From NCBI GenBank assembly GCA_946122785.1, contig CAMGYJ010000005.1, positions 90,700,547 through 90,764,546 of the forward strand: DNA of 64,000 nt. Direction: 5' to 3'. This document shows, piece by piece, positions 22,987-33,967 of the stretch (positions are counted from its first letter, which is position 1; each line of letters opens with the position of its first letter). This DNA comes from Linum tenue. Its lineage: Eukaryota > Streptophyta > Magnoliopsida > Malpighiales > Linaceae. The position numbers and the translations under genes are program-made. The notes beneath the pieces were generated by a model. That model did no database searches. It was not told the origin of the DNA and saw nothing but the letters and a program-made list of their open reading frames with translations.

Positions 22987-23027
22987 GTTTGCTTGGGGAC
23001 AAGCAAACGATTAAGTGTGGGGAAATT
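22987..23027 (+). promoter_or_regulatory. E3 PPT with adjacent 9-bp hairpin
   Basis: GTTTGCTTG (22987-22995), loop GGGA and CAAGCAAAC (23000-23008) form a perfect 9-bp stem. The polypurine tract TTAAGTGTGGGGAAATT (23011-23027) follows, then the LTR start TGATAACA. Confidence 0.75.
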
Positions 23028-23611
23028 TGATAACACCGTAGTTGCACATATTTTCCCCTTTATTTCTTGATCGTTTAGCTTAGCGATCGATCGTTCCTTC
23101 GCCTATTTTACGCTAGATTGTGTTCTTTGGTCATATTTCAGGTACTAGTACGTAGATATGGCTTGGGGACGAGTTTCAGGACATTCAGAGGTGAAAGAAG
23201 ATCGATGGCAAAACCGGGCGGCAGAGCTGTTGCAAAACACGCCCTCAAACACACCCTCAGGTGTGAAAAACACGGCCTTGTGTCAGAGTCCGGATTTTTC
23301 CTATGCACTTCACAAAATTGTCATTTCAAAACACGGCCTCTTCTAATTAAAACACGGACGGGTTTTTGGGCTCAGAGGCCATGTTTTTGCACCTGTGTAG
23401 GTTTTATTGGAGAGGAGCTCATATTTTGAAGGATTCGACTTTTCGGAGCAAAAACAGAGTTCTAGAGAGAGAAAGTGCGAAGAACAAACCCTATGAGCTA
23501 TTTGGAGTGGATTTCCCACCATTGAAGCCCAAATTGCGACTCCAGGAGTGAAGATTGACATCCCTGAGCAGATTATTCTCATCTTTATGAGTATGACTGC
23601 TTTTATTTCTA

Positions 23612-23648
<37 letters not shown>

Positions 23649-24317
23649 GGAGTAGACCTTTCTCTCACTTGGGTATGAAGAACCCTAGTTCCATGTGTTA
23701 GGGATCTTGATTGTAATGACTTTTGGGATGATATACTGATTGATTTTAATCGATTGAAGTGTGTTTATTGAGTCAATTGAATCCTGATCAACTTCTCTTG
23801 ATTTCAGCTTCAACCCGTGATAGACAGAATCTGAACAGGTTGTTAGAGCTTCTTCAATCGATATCAGTGAATTGATTGGACGAGAGTCAGTCGATTCACT
23901 GCTTTGTACTGGAATCTGTTTCCAGTAGTAGAGTTCTGTGTGAATCGCGTTAGTAGTCTATTCCGATGAAGGCTAGTCATCTGTCGGGTATTCTGTCCAA
24001 GAGGGCTTGGTTAGCTTAAGATATTCCAAGCTAATTTCGGATCTTCCGCAGTTTATTCAATAATAAATCAACTGAAGGAAATTACAACTTGAACCTAATT
24101 AATGAGCTGGTGACTCATTCCTGAGTGACTCTTCTCTTGCTTTAGAAAAGTAGACAATTTACTGCTTTCTTTCTAATTTGGTTTTAATTCACATTTCACT
24201 CAATTAGTCTTGCTAGATAATAGAAGTTCACGGAGTAGGCAGTAGATCTAGACCTTGGGTTGATAAATTAAACTTACCCACTATTCTGCATTTCCATTTT
24301 GTTATTACACTTGGTCA
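23028..24317 (+). repeat. E3 3' LTR (1290 bp, end truncated)
   Basis: It starts TGATAACACC after the PPT. It contains repeated AAAACACGGCC/GGCCATGTTTT motifs (23235-23395) and a (CT)n tract (23617-23646). The last 270 bp align with the 5' LTR remnant (13734-14036). Homology stops at CTTGGTCA (24317), where the 5' LTR runs on for a further 38 bases. Confidence 0.8.
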
Positions 24318-24362
24318 GTAGTCCAAGGAGGATAGGAGGAGGAGGATAGGAAATCAACACCT

Positions 24363-24990
24363 GTGCCACCTCTCACAGATGAGTACACGCCTCTACTTCC
24401 TTTTCCTACTTGGATGCACAAATACCGAATCAAATTCGAGTATGGCAAGTTCATGGATGTGCTCAAGAAGCTCAATGTGACCGTGCCTTTCTTGGATGCT
24501 TTGTCTCAAATGCCGAAGTATGCCAAGTTCATGACGGAAGTGCTTAAGAAGAAGAAGCTCAACGATATGTGTACATCTAGCAAATAGGTGTGTGGTTCAA
24601 CCTAGAGGCACAGTGGAATATCTCCTGGTGCCAGTGGGAAAGTTCTATTTTCCTATGTATTTTGTGATCCTCAATATCAACGACACATAAGTCCCACTTA
24701 ACTAGGGTGATCTTTTCTAGCCACTTCCGTTTCTAATAATGCGAAAGATGTAACCTTGAACGATCATGTTGATAAGGGTAAGGTGAAAGAGAACCCTAGG
24801 TATTCTAATGGAAAATCCACCTAGGTCAATTCTTTGACCCATGTGGTGGAAAAATCTTGTGTGCCTACCTCATGTGATGTGATACAGATTTTGGCTCCTC
24901 CTATGGTGGCAAAGATAAAGACCAAGAGGAAAATAGAAGGAAAGTTGGCCCGATGATGGCACGTTGAAAGGTTTCCATGTAATGATGTGC
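24363..24990 (+). pseudogene. E4 gag tail and protease fragment
   Basis: Open block 24363-24587 reads FPTWMHKYRIKFEYGKFM, VPFLDALSQMPKYAKFM and VLKKKKLND, the Athila gag tail. The protease active site is deleted. The text jumps to QPRGTVEYLLVPVGKFYFPMYF and VILNIND (24600-24690) with stops after it. A degraded lysine-rich tail runs to about 24990. The shared phrase SVVDPL near 25000 links it to E8. Confidence 0.7.
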
Positions 24991-25054
24991 CCTAAGAGTG
25001 TGGTTGATCCGCTCTTAGAGGCATCTTTCCCCAAACAAAGATGAGATCCACTAA

Positions 25055-25102
25055 ATGTGTCTAGCTAATGACATAAAAGGTATAGCTTGTCGGGAGGCAA
25101 CC
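25055..25102 (+). promoter_or_regulatory. Conserved post-pol motif GGGAGGCAACC (E4)
   Basis: CTAGCTAATGAC is followed by TAGCTTGTCGGGAGGCAACC. E8 (48705-48745) and E6 (35261-35286, minus) have the same motif at the same relative place, before the third-ORF leader. Role unknown. Confidence 0.5.
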
Positions 25103-25279
25103 AATGTAGGTTCGTATTATTTTTCATATTTTCTCTTTTATGATGTGTGTTTGAGTCATGTGTGTGAGTGTTAAGTTGACTCAGTGCTTGTGGTTGTCTT
25201 GATTTTGTCATTGGTTATGTTGTTTTTTAGTTTCGGGCATAAACGAGTCAATCGAGATCAAAAAATGGTCATGCAGTTT

Positions 25280-25553
25280 GATTTTTTAATTCTCATGGTT
25301 TTGGTGTAAATGTCAAGGTTTAAAAACCATGACATCTACACTAGTTCGCGAAATGCAACATGGCTACTATTGGTTTGTAAATTTCATGACTTCAGTGTCA
25401 CTGTCATGGTTGAAACCGTGACATCTAGCAAAGTCATGACTTTGATCCTGTGCACACAGTTTTATGTCAAACTCACGGTTTGTTGGTGATCTCACAGTCT
25501 AGTCGTGACATATAACCAAAAATCTTGAGGTTTGCATAAGGCGAGTATATAAA
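25280..25553 (+). promoter_or_regulatory. E4 putative internal promoter with TATA box
   Basis: Short inverted motifs such as CATGGTT...AACCATGACAT and GGTTGAAACCGTGACAT are clustered, then GAGTATATAAAGATG gives a TATA box (25546-25553). The leader contains CTTCCGGCAACCCAA, also in E8. A donor-like CCAA|GTGTGT follows at 25845. Confidence 0.45.
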
Positions 25554-26384
25554 GATGTGAACTCTGCCCAGCCGTGAAAACCAACCAATCGCCAAAATCC
25601 TTTGAATTTTCGGGGAAAACATCACCTATGACGGGGTTTTGACTTTTTTCATCGACTTCCGGCAACCCAAATCAAAAAATTTACACATACACAAATTCCT
25701 CTCCTTAAGGCGCTCCTTCGCAGAGAATTTTGCGGAGATCGTCGACCAAATTTTCTGCCAAAGCGGCGACCTCATTTGATTGCTTTTATGGCCATTCCCT
25801 TACGTTCTCCTCACTTTCCCTTACATGCCTACTTGTGTTTCCAAGTGTGTAATTGTCTTTAACCTTGTCAATTTAGGAAAATTAGTTCTAGAGTTCTTAG
25901 GTGAGGGGAATTGGACTTTTGCATGAAATGATCAAATGAGGAGAGGGATTAGTTGAATTATGGTTGATGAATGTGAATTAAGTTGCATGATGACTTTTGG
26001 ATGTCTTGGTGGGAAATGTTTAGCATGATTTGGCTATTTGAATAGAAATGCCCACCATGTGTTTGTTAAAATGTCTGCCTTCATACCCTATTTGCATGTT
26101 TTATGGTTAGCATCAAGGCATGATCTAGGCTTGATTTTGCACCATACTCAATCTATGAAATACCTAGTTTCATGCCTCGATTGCTTGTGGTTTGGTTGTG
26201 CTAGATTGAAAAAATTTGGCCTTGCTTAAACCTTATGGCACCATGTCACCTAATTTGAGATTAAGTGTAGGGTAGTAGTGTTACCCCGCTCCCATATTTC
26301 ATTTTCTAACATGTGTTCCATGTATGGTGTATGGTTTGGTTAAAGTTTGCATGTATGTTCGATCTTAACCACACCTACCACAAG

Positions 26385-27230
26385 TGGCTGATTACAAGCC
26401 TCCTCTTCCTTTCCACACAAGGATGCGCAATGACTGATTGGAGGCGGAATGTTGTGGATTGATGGAGATGCTCTAGAATCTCCACATCACCATTGCATTC
26501 TTGGAGGCCATGGTGCACATGCCGAGGTATGCCAAATATAATGAATACCTCGCCAATGTCACCATAGGCAAGGAGTGTTCCGCCTTTATCCTCAACAAGT
26601 TGCCGAAAAAGCAACCGGATCCAGGTAGTTTTACTATACCTCTTTGCATCAGAAATCATCATGTAGAAAACTCCTTGCGGACTTTGGAGAAAGCATTAAT
26701 GTGATGCCTTACAAGCTTTTTAGGAAGTTTCATTTTGGTGAATTAAACCCACTAGGCTTAGTGTCACATTGGTCGATCGTTCTGTCATTAGTCCTAGGGG
26801 TATTGTGAAGGATATCCTAGTGAGAGTTGGCAATTTCTTTTATCCGATGAATTTTTTGTCCTTGATATTAGTGAAGATGCGGATATGCCACTCATACTAG
26901 AACGCCCCTTTCTTGCCACTGCCAATGCCTTAATCCACGTTAATGAGGGAACTTTGGTTTTGACAGATAGAGAGGAGCAACTCACTCTTTCAATTGATCC
27001 TAAGGTTAAGAATGATGTTGTGAAAGGAATGGACTCGAGTGGTATGATTAGAAGTGGAGTTGAGCCTCTCAAGGCGAACCCCACTAGTGTTTGCATTCCA
27101 TTTGATGATGAGGTGCAGGAAACCAAGGCGGGTACTAAGCCCATAGGAAAGAATAAGAGTGCATAGAGGGAAAAGCTTAACCGAGCCTACTCCAGACCAA
27201 AAGATAAGGGTAAGGCAAAAGCTTAGTTCT
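26385..27230 (+). pseudogene. E5 gag tail and protease relic
   Basis: Pieces in changing frames are: a gag tail with EAMVHMPRYAKYNEYLANV, ECSAFILNKLPKKQPDPGSF (26501-26700) and a damaged ASINVMPYKLF region. An open block 26885-27166 reads MPLILERPFLATANALIHV and EEQLTLSID. This is the Athila gag-PR boundary. The residues preceding ASINV no longer read DLG in frame. Confidence 0.7.
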
Positions 27231-29238
27231 CATGAGTGCTTAAATGAATGGATGTCTAGACTTAGTTACTTCTTGATTACAAATTCCATGCATTGAAGTT
27301 TTTGAAATTGGAATAGATGATTAGATGGCTAGGTAGCCATGTGAGATTTGTGTCGATCGTCTTTTTCATGTGTGATAGATCCCTCTCGCCATGGTGTGTA
27401 ACATTCACTGTTGTCACTAGTTAGTATGATGGAGGCATAGGATTAGTCCGCGCCCAAAGGTTGATTGTCCCGAAACATTTTATCCCCTAGTCAATACCTT
27501 TAAGGCGTGTGACTTTGGGGGTCGTGCTAATGCTAGGAGCTTCGTGCTTGTTGATCTTAATGGTGATTGAAAGAACAACACGTAATCCTTTCTTCGTGTA
27601 AAAGTGTGAGTCATCCTTGTGTCTCAGAGGTCTCGCTTTTGAGCTCCATTGAGGTTCTACACAGGTGGTTTTGCACGGTTCTTGCTAGAAATGAAAAGGT
27701 AGTGTTTGAGGAAAGTTCTCAATGGAGAGCATTCTTCGTTTAAGGATAAGTGGCATGCGTTGTACTCTCTAGTACCACCCTCGAAGAAAAAGAAGAAAGA
27801 AAAGAAACGAAAAAAGAGGTAATAAAACGAGGTAAATAAAAGTAGAGACTGGCCACAAAACTCTAACTGTACGCTCCAAGAAGGGTTTCTTGGCACTCAA
27901 GCCATTGAAACACCTAAATTTCTTGATGACCTCCTTAACTACTAGGTTTAAAATGTGGATAGCAAGATAGGCCGAAGAAGTGTGCTTGAATGTAGTTCGT
28001 GATTGGTAGTGGTTTGGAAGAAGGGAGTGTGGTTTTTGGAAGATGCTAGTGGCCGTCAATTGTCGGGAAGGTTCTTAGTCGAAACCATAGAACCTTTAGT
28101 TTTAGTTTGAAGATGTGGGACCTCATGCCATGTTCGCCACCACCCAATAAGCCTTTTCCCCATGTCCAAGACAATAGCCAGTCATTTGAACCCGTGTCTA
28201 AGACCTCCGGACAAGCTAATGATTAGGGATGGCAATGGGTCGGGTCGGGGTCGGATAGTGCATATCTGTTACCCTACCCAAAGTACTTCGGGTTTTACCC
28301 ATACCCATACCCACATGTGAAACGGGTAGAAAATCAAAATCATGCCCATACCCGTTCGGGTTTCGGGTATCCACGGTTATCCATAGATATTAATTTCTCT
28401 TCATAACTCCAACCAATATGTTAACATTCACACGTATTCTTATATTAAGTAAGAGAAAAAGTACGACAAGAATTCACTAGAATGAAGAAAATTAACTAAA
28501 ACAACACAATTTCATGAAAATGTTATATTTATATGCTAAATATAAAATATGTTAGAGAAAAATAATGATTATTTCTAGACAAAATACATATGTATGTGTA
28601 TAATCGGGCGGGTTCGGGTCGGATAGTGAGAAATCCATGCCCAACCATTACCCGCAATATTCGGGTTCGGGTTTTACCCGTACCCACTAAATGTCCTTCG
28701 GGTTCGGGTTTTACCCTACCCGACTAGGCCGGATTCGGGCGGATATCCACGATTATGGATATTTTTGCCATCCCTACTAATGATGACAACCATCCCGGAA
28801 ACTTTAGCATTTAGAGGTTGCCGCCGTGGTGGAGAGACAATAGGTTTGAGTGTTGATGATTGTGAACACCTTTTGCACCAAAAAGGTCCTGACCCCACTG
28901 GTCGAGAGTGAGTGATTCATTCTTGTTTTGCATGTTCATATCTTACCCCCGGTGAGGACCTATGTTGCCCCGTCATTTGTGCCTTGGACTTGAACTCCAT
29001 GCACGGTCAGTTGTCGTTGGTTAGTGGTCTCGTCGAGACTTGCATTGATTGGTGAACAGGGTGACAACTTTCATTTGCACATTCTTAGGCATTCGAATGT
29101 CGTTTGTGGTGGATGCTGGTATTGCTTGCGACAAATCATGTGTTGATGTTGAATAGCCATTGTGATTCACCACTTAGTGCCTTTTGATTTGTCCCCAAGT
29201 TATTTTTTTAGGTTGAGATATCACCTAGGTTGGAAATG
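27231..29238 (+). other. E5 3' non-coding region
   Basis: No ORF is credible. Conserved Athila blocks appear at 27430-27460, 28151-28208, 28889-28921 and 28945-28965, in the same order as in E3 and E6. An A/G-rich stretch (27780-27850) corresponds to the purine loop of E3 and E6, with weak flanking pairing. A hAT element occupies 28224-28776. Confidence 0.55.
28224..28776. mobile_element. hAT-like non-autonomous element, 553 bp
   Basis: Ends are TAGGGATGGCAATGGG and TTTTTGCCATCCCTA, forming inverted repeats of about 13 bp. Both sides carry the 8-bp duplication CTAATGAT (28216-28223 and 28777-28784). The interior is rich in GGGTTCGGG/CCCGAACCC repeats and has no transposase. The 8-bp duplication and TAGGG ends point to hAT. 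Confidence 0.85.
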
Positions 29239-29277
29239 GTTTGCTTGGGGACAAGCAAACGTCTAAGTGTGGGGGGG
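29239..29277 (+). promoter_or_regulatory. E5 PPT with adjacent 9-bp hairpin
   Basis: GTTTGCTTG (29239-29247), loop GGGA, CAAGCAAAC (29252-29260), then TAAGTGTGGGGGGG up to the LTR start at 29278. The structure is identical to E3 and E6. Confidence 0.7.
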
Positions 29278-29524
29278 TGGTTCGGGCTCATTTGTACATC
29301 TTTTTACCCCGCATTCCTTAGTCATTTGAGGCATTTGCACTCCAGGAGGTTTGCCTTTACGCCGGGTTTTGCCTTGCTTTGGTGTTTTTAAGACAATTGC
29401 AGGTGGAACCAACCCCAGAGTCAAAAATTGGACGAAAGGGCGAAAAATCAGGTCAAAGGGTGAAAGCAGCAGCAAATCACGGTGGAAGCTGTGAGTTCAC
29501 GGTCACTAAGACCGTGAACTGGAG
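29278..29524 (+). repeat. E5 3' LTR, first part
   Basis: It starts TGGTTCGGGCTC after the PPT and resembles the E8 LTR start TGATTCGGGATAG. It is interrupted by E6 after CTGGAG; the last five bases TGGAG are the E6 target duplication. It continues at 42413. Confidence 0.75.
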
Positions 29525-30870
29525 TGACTCGCTGTTACTGTCACTCTAGAAATTGGCCAAGTGTAACCACTTCCTAAAGCGTAGTATAGCGGGTTTGGAT
29601 TTTAATGTCAACCCGGGTCCTAGATGTGATGACTACTCAGTGAATTCGTATTATCTAGCGATGAAACTTTAGTGAAGGTCTAAACTAACAAGCAAGCAAA
29701 GCAACTAAACGGTTGGTTTCAGGTTAAGAGAGGTCACCCGGATATGGTTCCCCCTAGTCTGCAGTTAAGCCGGATTGTAATTGCCAAGTTCGATTTCTAT
29801 GAAAGTTATACTGCGGAAGGTTCTCAAACAGTCTGAAGTCTCGACTAAAGGTCTTCAGACCCTCTCAATCTGAATCTCTAGCGGGCGACTAACCTCCACC
29901 GGAGTAAACAGATTGAGGCCCTAAGAACAAAACCTCCACTACCGGAGTAAAACCGGTACAGAATAGCGAGTTGGTTCCTCGACTAAAGTCACCAACTCCC
30001 TACCTTCAATCAAGGATGCTCTATCAACCTAGTCAGATATTCTCATTCTAGGTTAAAGCAGAAACAACAGGAATTTGATCAGGATTCATGCCATTCAATC
30101 ATTCAAACCTCAATCGAATATAATCAATTCATAGAAACAGTACTTGGGTTCATACAATCAAACCTAACATACAGAACTAGGGTTTCCCATACCCAGATGA
30201 ATGGGAGAACTACTCCATGGAGAGAGAAGCAAAAGCAGAATCAGACGCGGAAATCATACTGTGAAGATGGATTTCTGCTCCTGGACGTTGAATCGGCACT
30301 ACTCCAAGCTCAAACCAAGCTCCAATGGTGTTGAAGATCGATCTAGGGCACTTGGAGGCTCTTGTTCGTCGCTTTCTCTCTCTAGGAAACGCTCTGTCTC
30401 CCAAAAACTCGAATCTCCCACTTTTGGCTCGAATTAGGCTTTAAAACCGGTTTTCCCCGAGTTGCACGGCCAGGTGCACGGCCGTGCACCCCACCATTCT
30501 GGCCGTGCAGCTCTAAAACGCAGCGTATCCACTTAAGTCGAACTCAGCCATCTTGCACGGCCAGGTGCACGGCCGTGCAAGCTTCATGGCCTGCCCGTGC
30601 ATGGCCTCGGCGTGAGGCGCACGGCCAAATGGCTCAAGTGCACGGCCGTGCAGCCTCCTGGTCTGCCCGTGCACTCCCCAAAAAGCTCGCCCTTCATCCG
30701 TTCTTCGTCCAATCGACCCCAGACTCGCTCCTAAGCCTTCATTCACGTACTAGGACCTGAAATAACACAAACAAGCACAACCTAGCGTGAAATTGGCCTA
30801 AAACACGAGAATCAACACCTCAAACGGTGTAAGTATGAGGGTAAAAACATGTGTAAATGACGGTCTATCA
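29525..30870 (-). repeat. E6 3' LTR (1346 bp)
   Basis: On the minus strand it runs TGATAGACCG...GCGAGTCA. A cluster of GCACGGCCGTGCA-type palindromes lies at 30470-30690, followed on the sense strand by GGTTTTAAAGCC as the nearest TATA-like element (about 30440). ORFs predicted here are LTR artefacts. Confidence 0.95.
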
Positions 30871-30911
30871 AACTCCCCCACACTTAACCGTTTGCTTGTC
30901 CCCAAGCAAAC
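30871..30911 (-). promoter_or_regulatory. E6 PPT with adjacent 9-bp hairpin
   Basis: On the minus strand GTTTGCTTG, loop GGGA, CAAGCAAAC (30911-30890) precede TTAAGTGTGGGGGAGTT (30887-30871), which abuts the LTR start TGATAGACC at 30870. Confidence 0.85.
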
Positions 30912-32743
30912 CAAGTCAGACACTAGGTAAGCTTACATATTTCAATCAACCAACATTGGGGACAAGTCATAAAGGCACAGAACACGTGAATCACACTGGT
31001 TTTCAAACATCAATACATGCACAACCTCAATAACAACCTGGACAACCACCACAAAGGACATTCGAGTGCAGCAAATCGAGTACAGGAAGAGTCTCCCTTC
31101 TGTTCACTGGCCAACCTAGACTTGATTCAACCACTTACTCAAAACAGTCAACTCATGCATCCAACTCAAGACATCAGAATAGAGACCGAGCAATCTAGGT
31201 CCTCACCGGGGTACAAGAGCATATAGAAAATGAAAATGAATCACTCACTCTCGACCAGTGGGGTCAGGACAATTTGATGCGAAAGATGCGCATGCTATTT
31301 CTCTCAATCCCTATCATCTCTTCACCATGATGGCAGCCTCTAAATGCTAGAGTTCACATATGGGGTGTCACCACTAACTAATCAGGAGGTCTTAGACACA
31401 GGTTCAAATGACTGGTTAGGGTCTTGGACATGGGGAAAAGGCCTTTTAGGTGGTGGAAGCATTCATAGCAAAAGGTTCCACATTTTCCAAACACACAATC
31501 ACAGTCAAACAACCCGGTATTTTCTTTCTGCTATTCTGCATTACTCAATATCTTAAGAGCACAAGAGCGAAGGAGGCATAAACATCAGCATTTCCAAGCC
31601 AGACTGCTAAGAAACACTGCTTACTGGGCATTATTCAGATTTTTGGTAGTGGCTCTCTTTTGCTTTCAATTTTTTTCTTTGTTTTTCTTTCATTTTTCTT
31701 TTCATTTCTTAAGAGAGCCACCACTTCTGCATAAATTTCAAACACCTGCCCAACTTTTAAGCACTACCTCCAACACTCACATAGACTTTAGCAGAAACAG
31801 CAGAGAATATGTAAAAACCACTCTGTGGAACCTTCTAAAAGATGCAACAAGGGTGATTTTTTTCATTATAAACCAAAAGAAAGGATAACACACGGCTCAA
31901 TGGGGCTGACTAGGGGATATGACACATCAGGACAGTCAGTTGTTTGGGCGTGGGCTAATCCTATGCCCCCATCATCTTAGCTAGTGACAACGTGAATGCT
32001 ACACATCATGGAAGAGGGATCTATCGCACAAGAAAGAAACGAGCAGGCTCAAATCTCACATGGCCACCTATATGCTCTATCTCACATTCTGATACCCTGA
32101 ACTAGATGCATAAACGACTGTCAAGAACAAGTAATCAGATCAAGTCAGATCAAGTCACAGTTGGCAAGCAAACAGTTGAAAAACTGAACCCCTACATCGT
32201 TCTACTGCACTTCTCAGTCCTCATCATAGGTTGTCCTAGTCGCAAACAAGTTGTCATGCATTAATCCGAAAACCAATCAATTCATCCATCAAAACACAGT
32301 GCCAATATGATCAAACAGCAGTACTTGGAGCCCTCAAATCGTAAGATTCGGACAGCGGACTAGGCTCCAAGCACCATCATAAATATTCCAACCGATACAA
32401 AGCATCCCCCCACACTTAAGCACGACATTGCCCTCAATGGAGTAGAGGGAAAGATAAGGGGAACGATGTTACCGGGTAAGAACACTGCTGGGGGACTGGA
32501 AGTGGACCAGTCAGCGAGAAACGAACGGGGGAGTGGACAATGCTGCACAAATCGAACATCAGAAACACTAGCACACTGGCGTTAGGGATAAGTGTTAGCC
32601 CAGACGGCTACATCAAACCACAAAGGAAAAACCAAAAACAAAACAAACGACACCAAGTTCAAGCTCCTAACACATGGAGCAAACACACAAAAGTCTAAAA
32701 AGAAAATCAAAACAGACACACTGAGACGGGCAACGAGTACAGC
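30912..32743 (-). other. E6 3' non-coding region
   Basis: There is no coding evidence. It has the conserved Athila blocks at 31197-31268, 31384-31450 and 31940-31975, a stem-loop at 31646-31724, and a second PPT-like tract TTAAGTGTGGGGGG (minus, 32419-32406) just after the third ORF. Confidence 0.6.
31646..31724 (-). ncRNA. Conserved stem with purine-rich loop (E6)
   Basis: Arms GTAGTGGCTCTCTT (31646-31659) and AAGAGAGCCACCAC (31711-31724) pair at 13 of 14 positions. On the sense (minus) strand the 51-nt loop is mostly A and G. It is flanked by the same GCAGAAGTGGTGG text as in E3. Confidence 0.5.
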
Positions 32744-33963
32744 CTACTCGTCGCCAAGATCGTCGAGATCGATGTCATCCATGAATGCATCATCACCAGC
32801 AGCGCCAGCCGCACCGTCATGTGGGGGAGAGTCATCCCAGGGAGTCCTCCAGACAGGTGGATCGCCCGGAATCAGCTGAAGCAGGTGCTGCTGAACCTCC
32901 TGCATGCGCCGAGAACGGCGCTTCTCCCGCTCGATATGGGCGAGAGTCACGCCCTGCTGAGTCTGGATCGTGTCCAGCCTGTGCCGGTACTCGGCCTGAT
33001 CGGCCGCGTACTGCTGCTGGAACTGCATCTGCTGGTCGAGGAGCAGCTGGTTCTGGATCCTCAGCTGCTCGAACTGCTGGGTGAAGTAGTCGTGGCCCTG
33101 GAAAGCGCGGGGATAGGAGGCTCCGGAAATCCCGCGACCCACTGAACACCGTTCCTCTCCCGCAACAGCAGCATCTTCCTGATTGTCGCGCTGCCAAAGA
33201 TGGGGGTCTCCCCCTCCTTGGTGCACCCCTGCAGTGAGAGGCCGAAGAAGGTAACCAGGCGGGTGATGAGGGGGGCGCAGTGGAGGCTCTTCAGCTCTGT
33301 GGCCGTCTTCCCGAATGTCGCGGCCACCACCGAACCCAGGTGGAGAGGATGGCGGCGCTGGCGGATCGAATCGAGGAAGTATAGGGTCCTCTTTGTGATG
33401 GCGCCGGCGCTGTCAGATGCAGGAGTGTAAGACTTCGCCAGCAGGTGGTGGAGAAGTCGGTACTCGATCTGCAGGGTAGATGCCTTCGTCCTCCCAGACT
33501 TGAAAGGACGCGTCTGGCCAGGCTGAGCCAGGCTGGTGTACAGCCTCCTGAAGTCCACCTCCGGTGGCTCATTAACCTCGGTGACGTAGTCCCGACCGTC
33601 GTCGAGGTCGAGGTCGAGAGCCTCTGCCAGCTCGTGGTAGCTCAAGGACCGGGGAACACCGCCCAGCCTGAATTGGACGGCTGTACTGTCATGGCATCGG
33701 GTCGTGGAGTTGTGCTTGAAAGTGGTGTAGAACTCCCACACCGGCTCGTAGTAGACCGTCTCGCAGATCTGGAACAGACGGCGCCATGCAGTGTTGGCGA
33801 GCACGGCGGAAAGCTGCTCGTAGCAGTGCAGTTGCCGAAATTCCCGTTTGGACCAGCAATGGTGGGCGCCAATCGGGGTTTCCACGACCTTCTTGAAGCG
33901 CTCTCCGGTGGAGCCCCTCCTGAGATCCCGGATGAACGGGTGCTGGAAATTAGGTTGTGCCAT
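32744..33963 (-). pseudogene. E6 ATHILA-type third ORF
   Basis: The start is taken as MAQPNFQHPFIRDL at 33963; the longer ORF start at 33981 would run through the splice acceptor TTTTGCAG. The N-terminal core reads GAHHCWSKREFRQLHCYEQL, YYEPVWEFYTTF and LSYHELAEALDLDLDD, and TRLVTFFGLSLQG follows. Near 33100-33130 the frame changes by one base in a C-rich run. The remainder (to 32744) is a Q-rich coiled coil, QFEQLRIQNQLLLDQQMQFQ, then an acidic tail. Total about 405 aa. The family is usually annotated as ATHILA ORF-1 or putative plant transposon protein; function unknown. I see no clear signal peptide or membrane anchor, so there is no evidence that it is an envelope protein. Confidence 0.75.
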
Positions 33964-33967
33964 TGCC

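Larger units (their letters stand above)
13734..24317 (+). mobile_element. E3: old Athila-lineage Ty3/gypsy element
   Basis: On the + strand the order is: end of 5' LTR (to 14036), primer-binding site, gag, PR, RT, RNase H, INT, an intergenic region, an ATHILA-type ORF, a long 3' non-coding region, polypurine tract (to 23027) and 3' LTR (23028-24317). Domain order and protein sequence match the young E6 throughout, but nearly every domain has stops or frameshifts. The front of the 5' LTR was displaced to the left by E2. The 3' LTR lacks its last 38 or so bases. Confidence 0.85.
24318..26300 (+). mobile_element. E4: fragment of a pol-less Athila derivative
   Basis: It begins inside gag and continues through a short PR relic. 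It passes directly, with no RT, RNase H or INT, to the CTAGCTAATGAC / GGGAGGCAACC block, a promoter-like region, a donor-like site (25845) and a PPT-like tract (26261-26275). It then breaks off before E5 gag. E8 has the same order and the same PR-to-motif junction. Confidence 0.65.
26370..29524 (+). mobile_element. E5: broken Athila element, 3' LTR split by E6
   Basis: The order is gag tail and PR relic (26385-27230), 3' non-coding region, hairpin, PPT and the first 247 bp of its 3' LTR. The LTR resumes at 42413 and ends at 43297. The TGGAG duplicated on both sides of E6 shows the two pieces were once joined. There is no RT, INT or third ORF, so the internal region has a large deletion. A hAT element (28224-28776) sits in the non-coding part. 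Confidence 0.7.

Noticed and set aside
28224..28776. GGGTTCGGG repeats as telomere-like sequence
   Set aside because: They are interior repeats of a hAT element with clear ends and an 8-bp duplication.
30201..30760. ORFs repeated at 41738-42297
   Set aside because: Identical short frames in both E6 LTRs; not genes.
32744..33963. Calling the E6 third ORF an envelope gene
   Set aside because: The position fits, but no clear signal peptide or transmembrane segment is visible; the sequence matches the ATHILA-type family instead.
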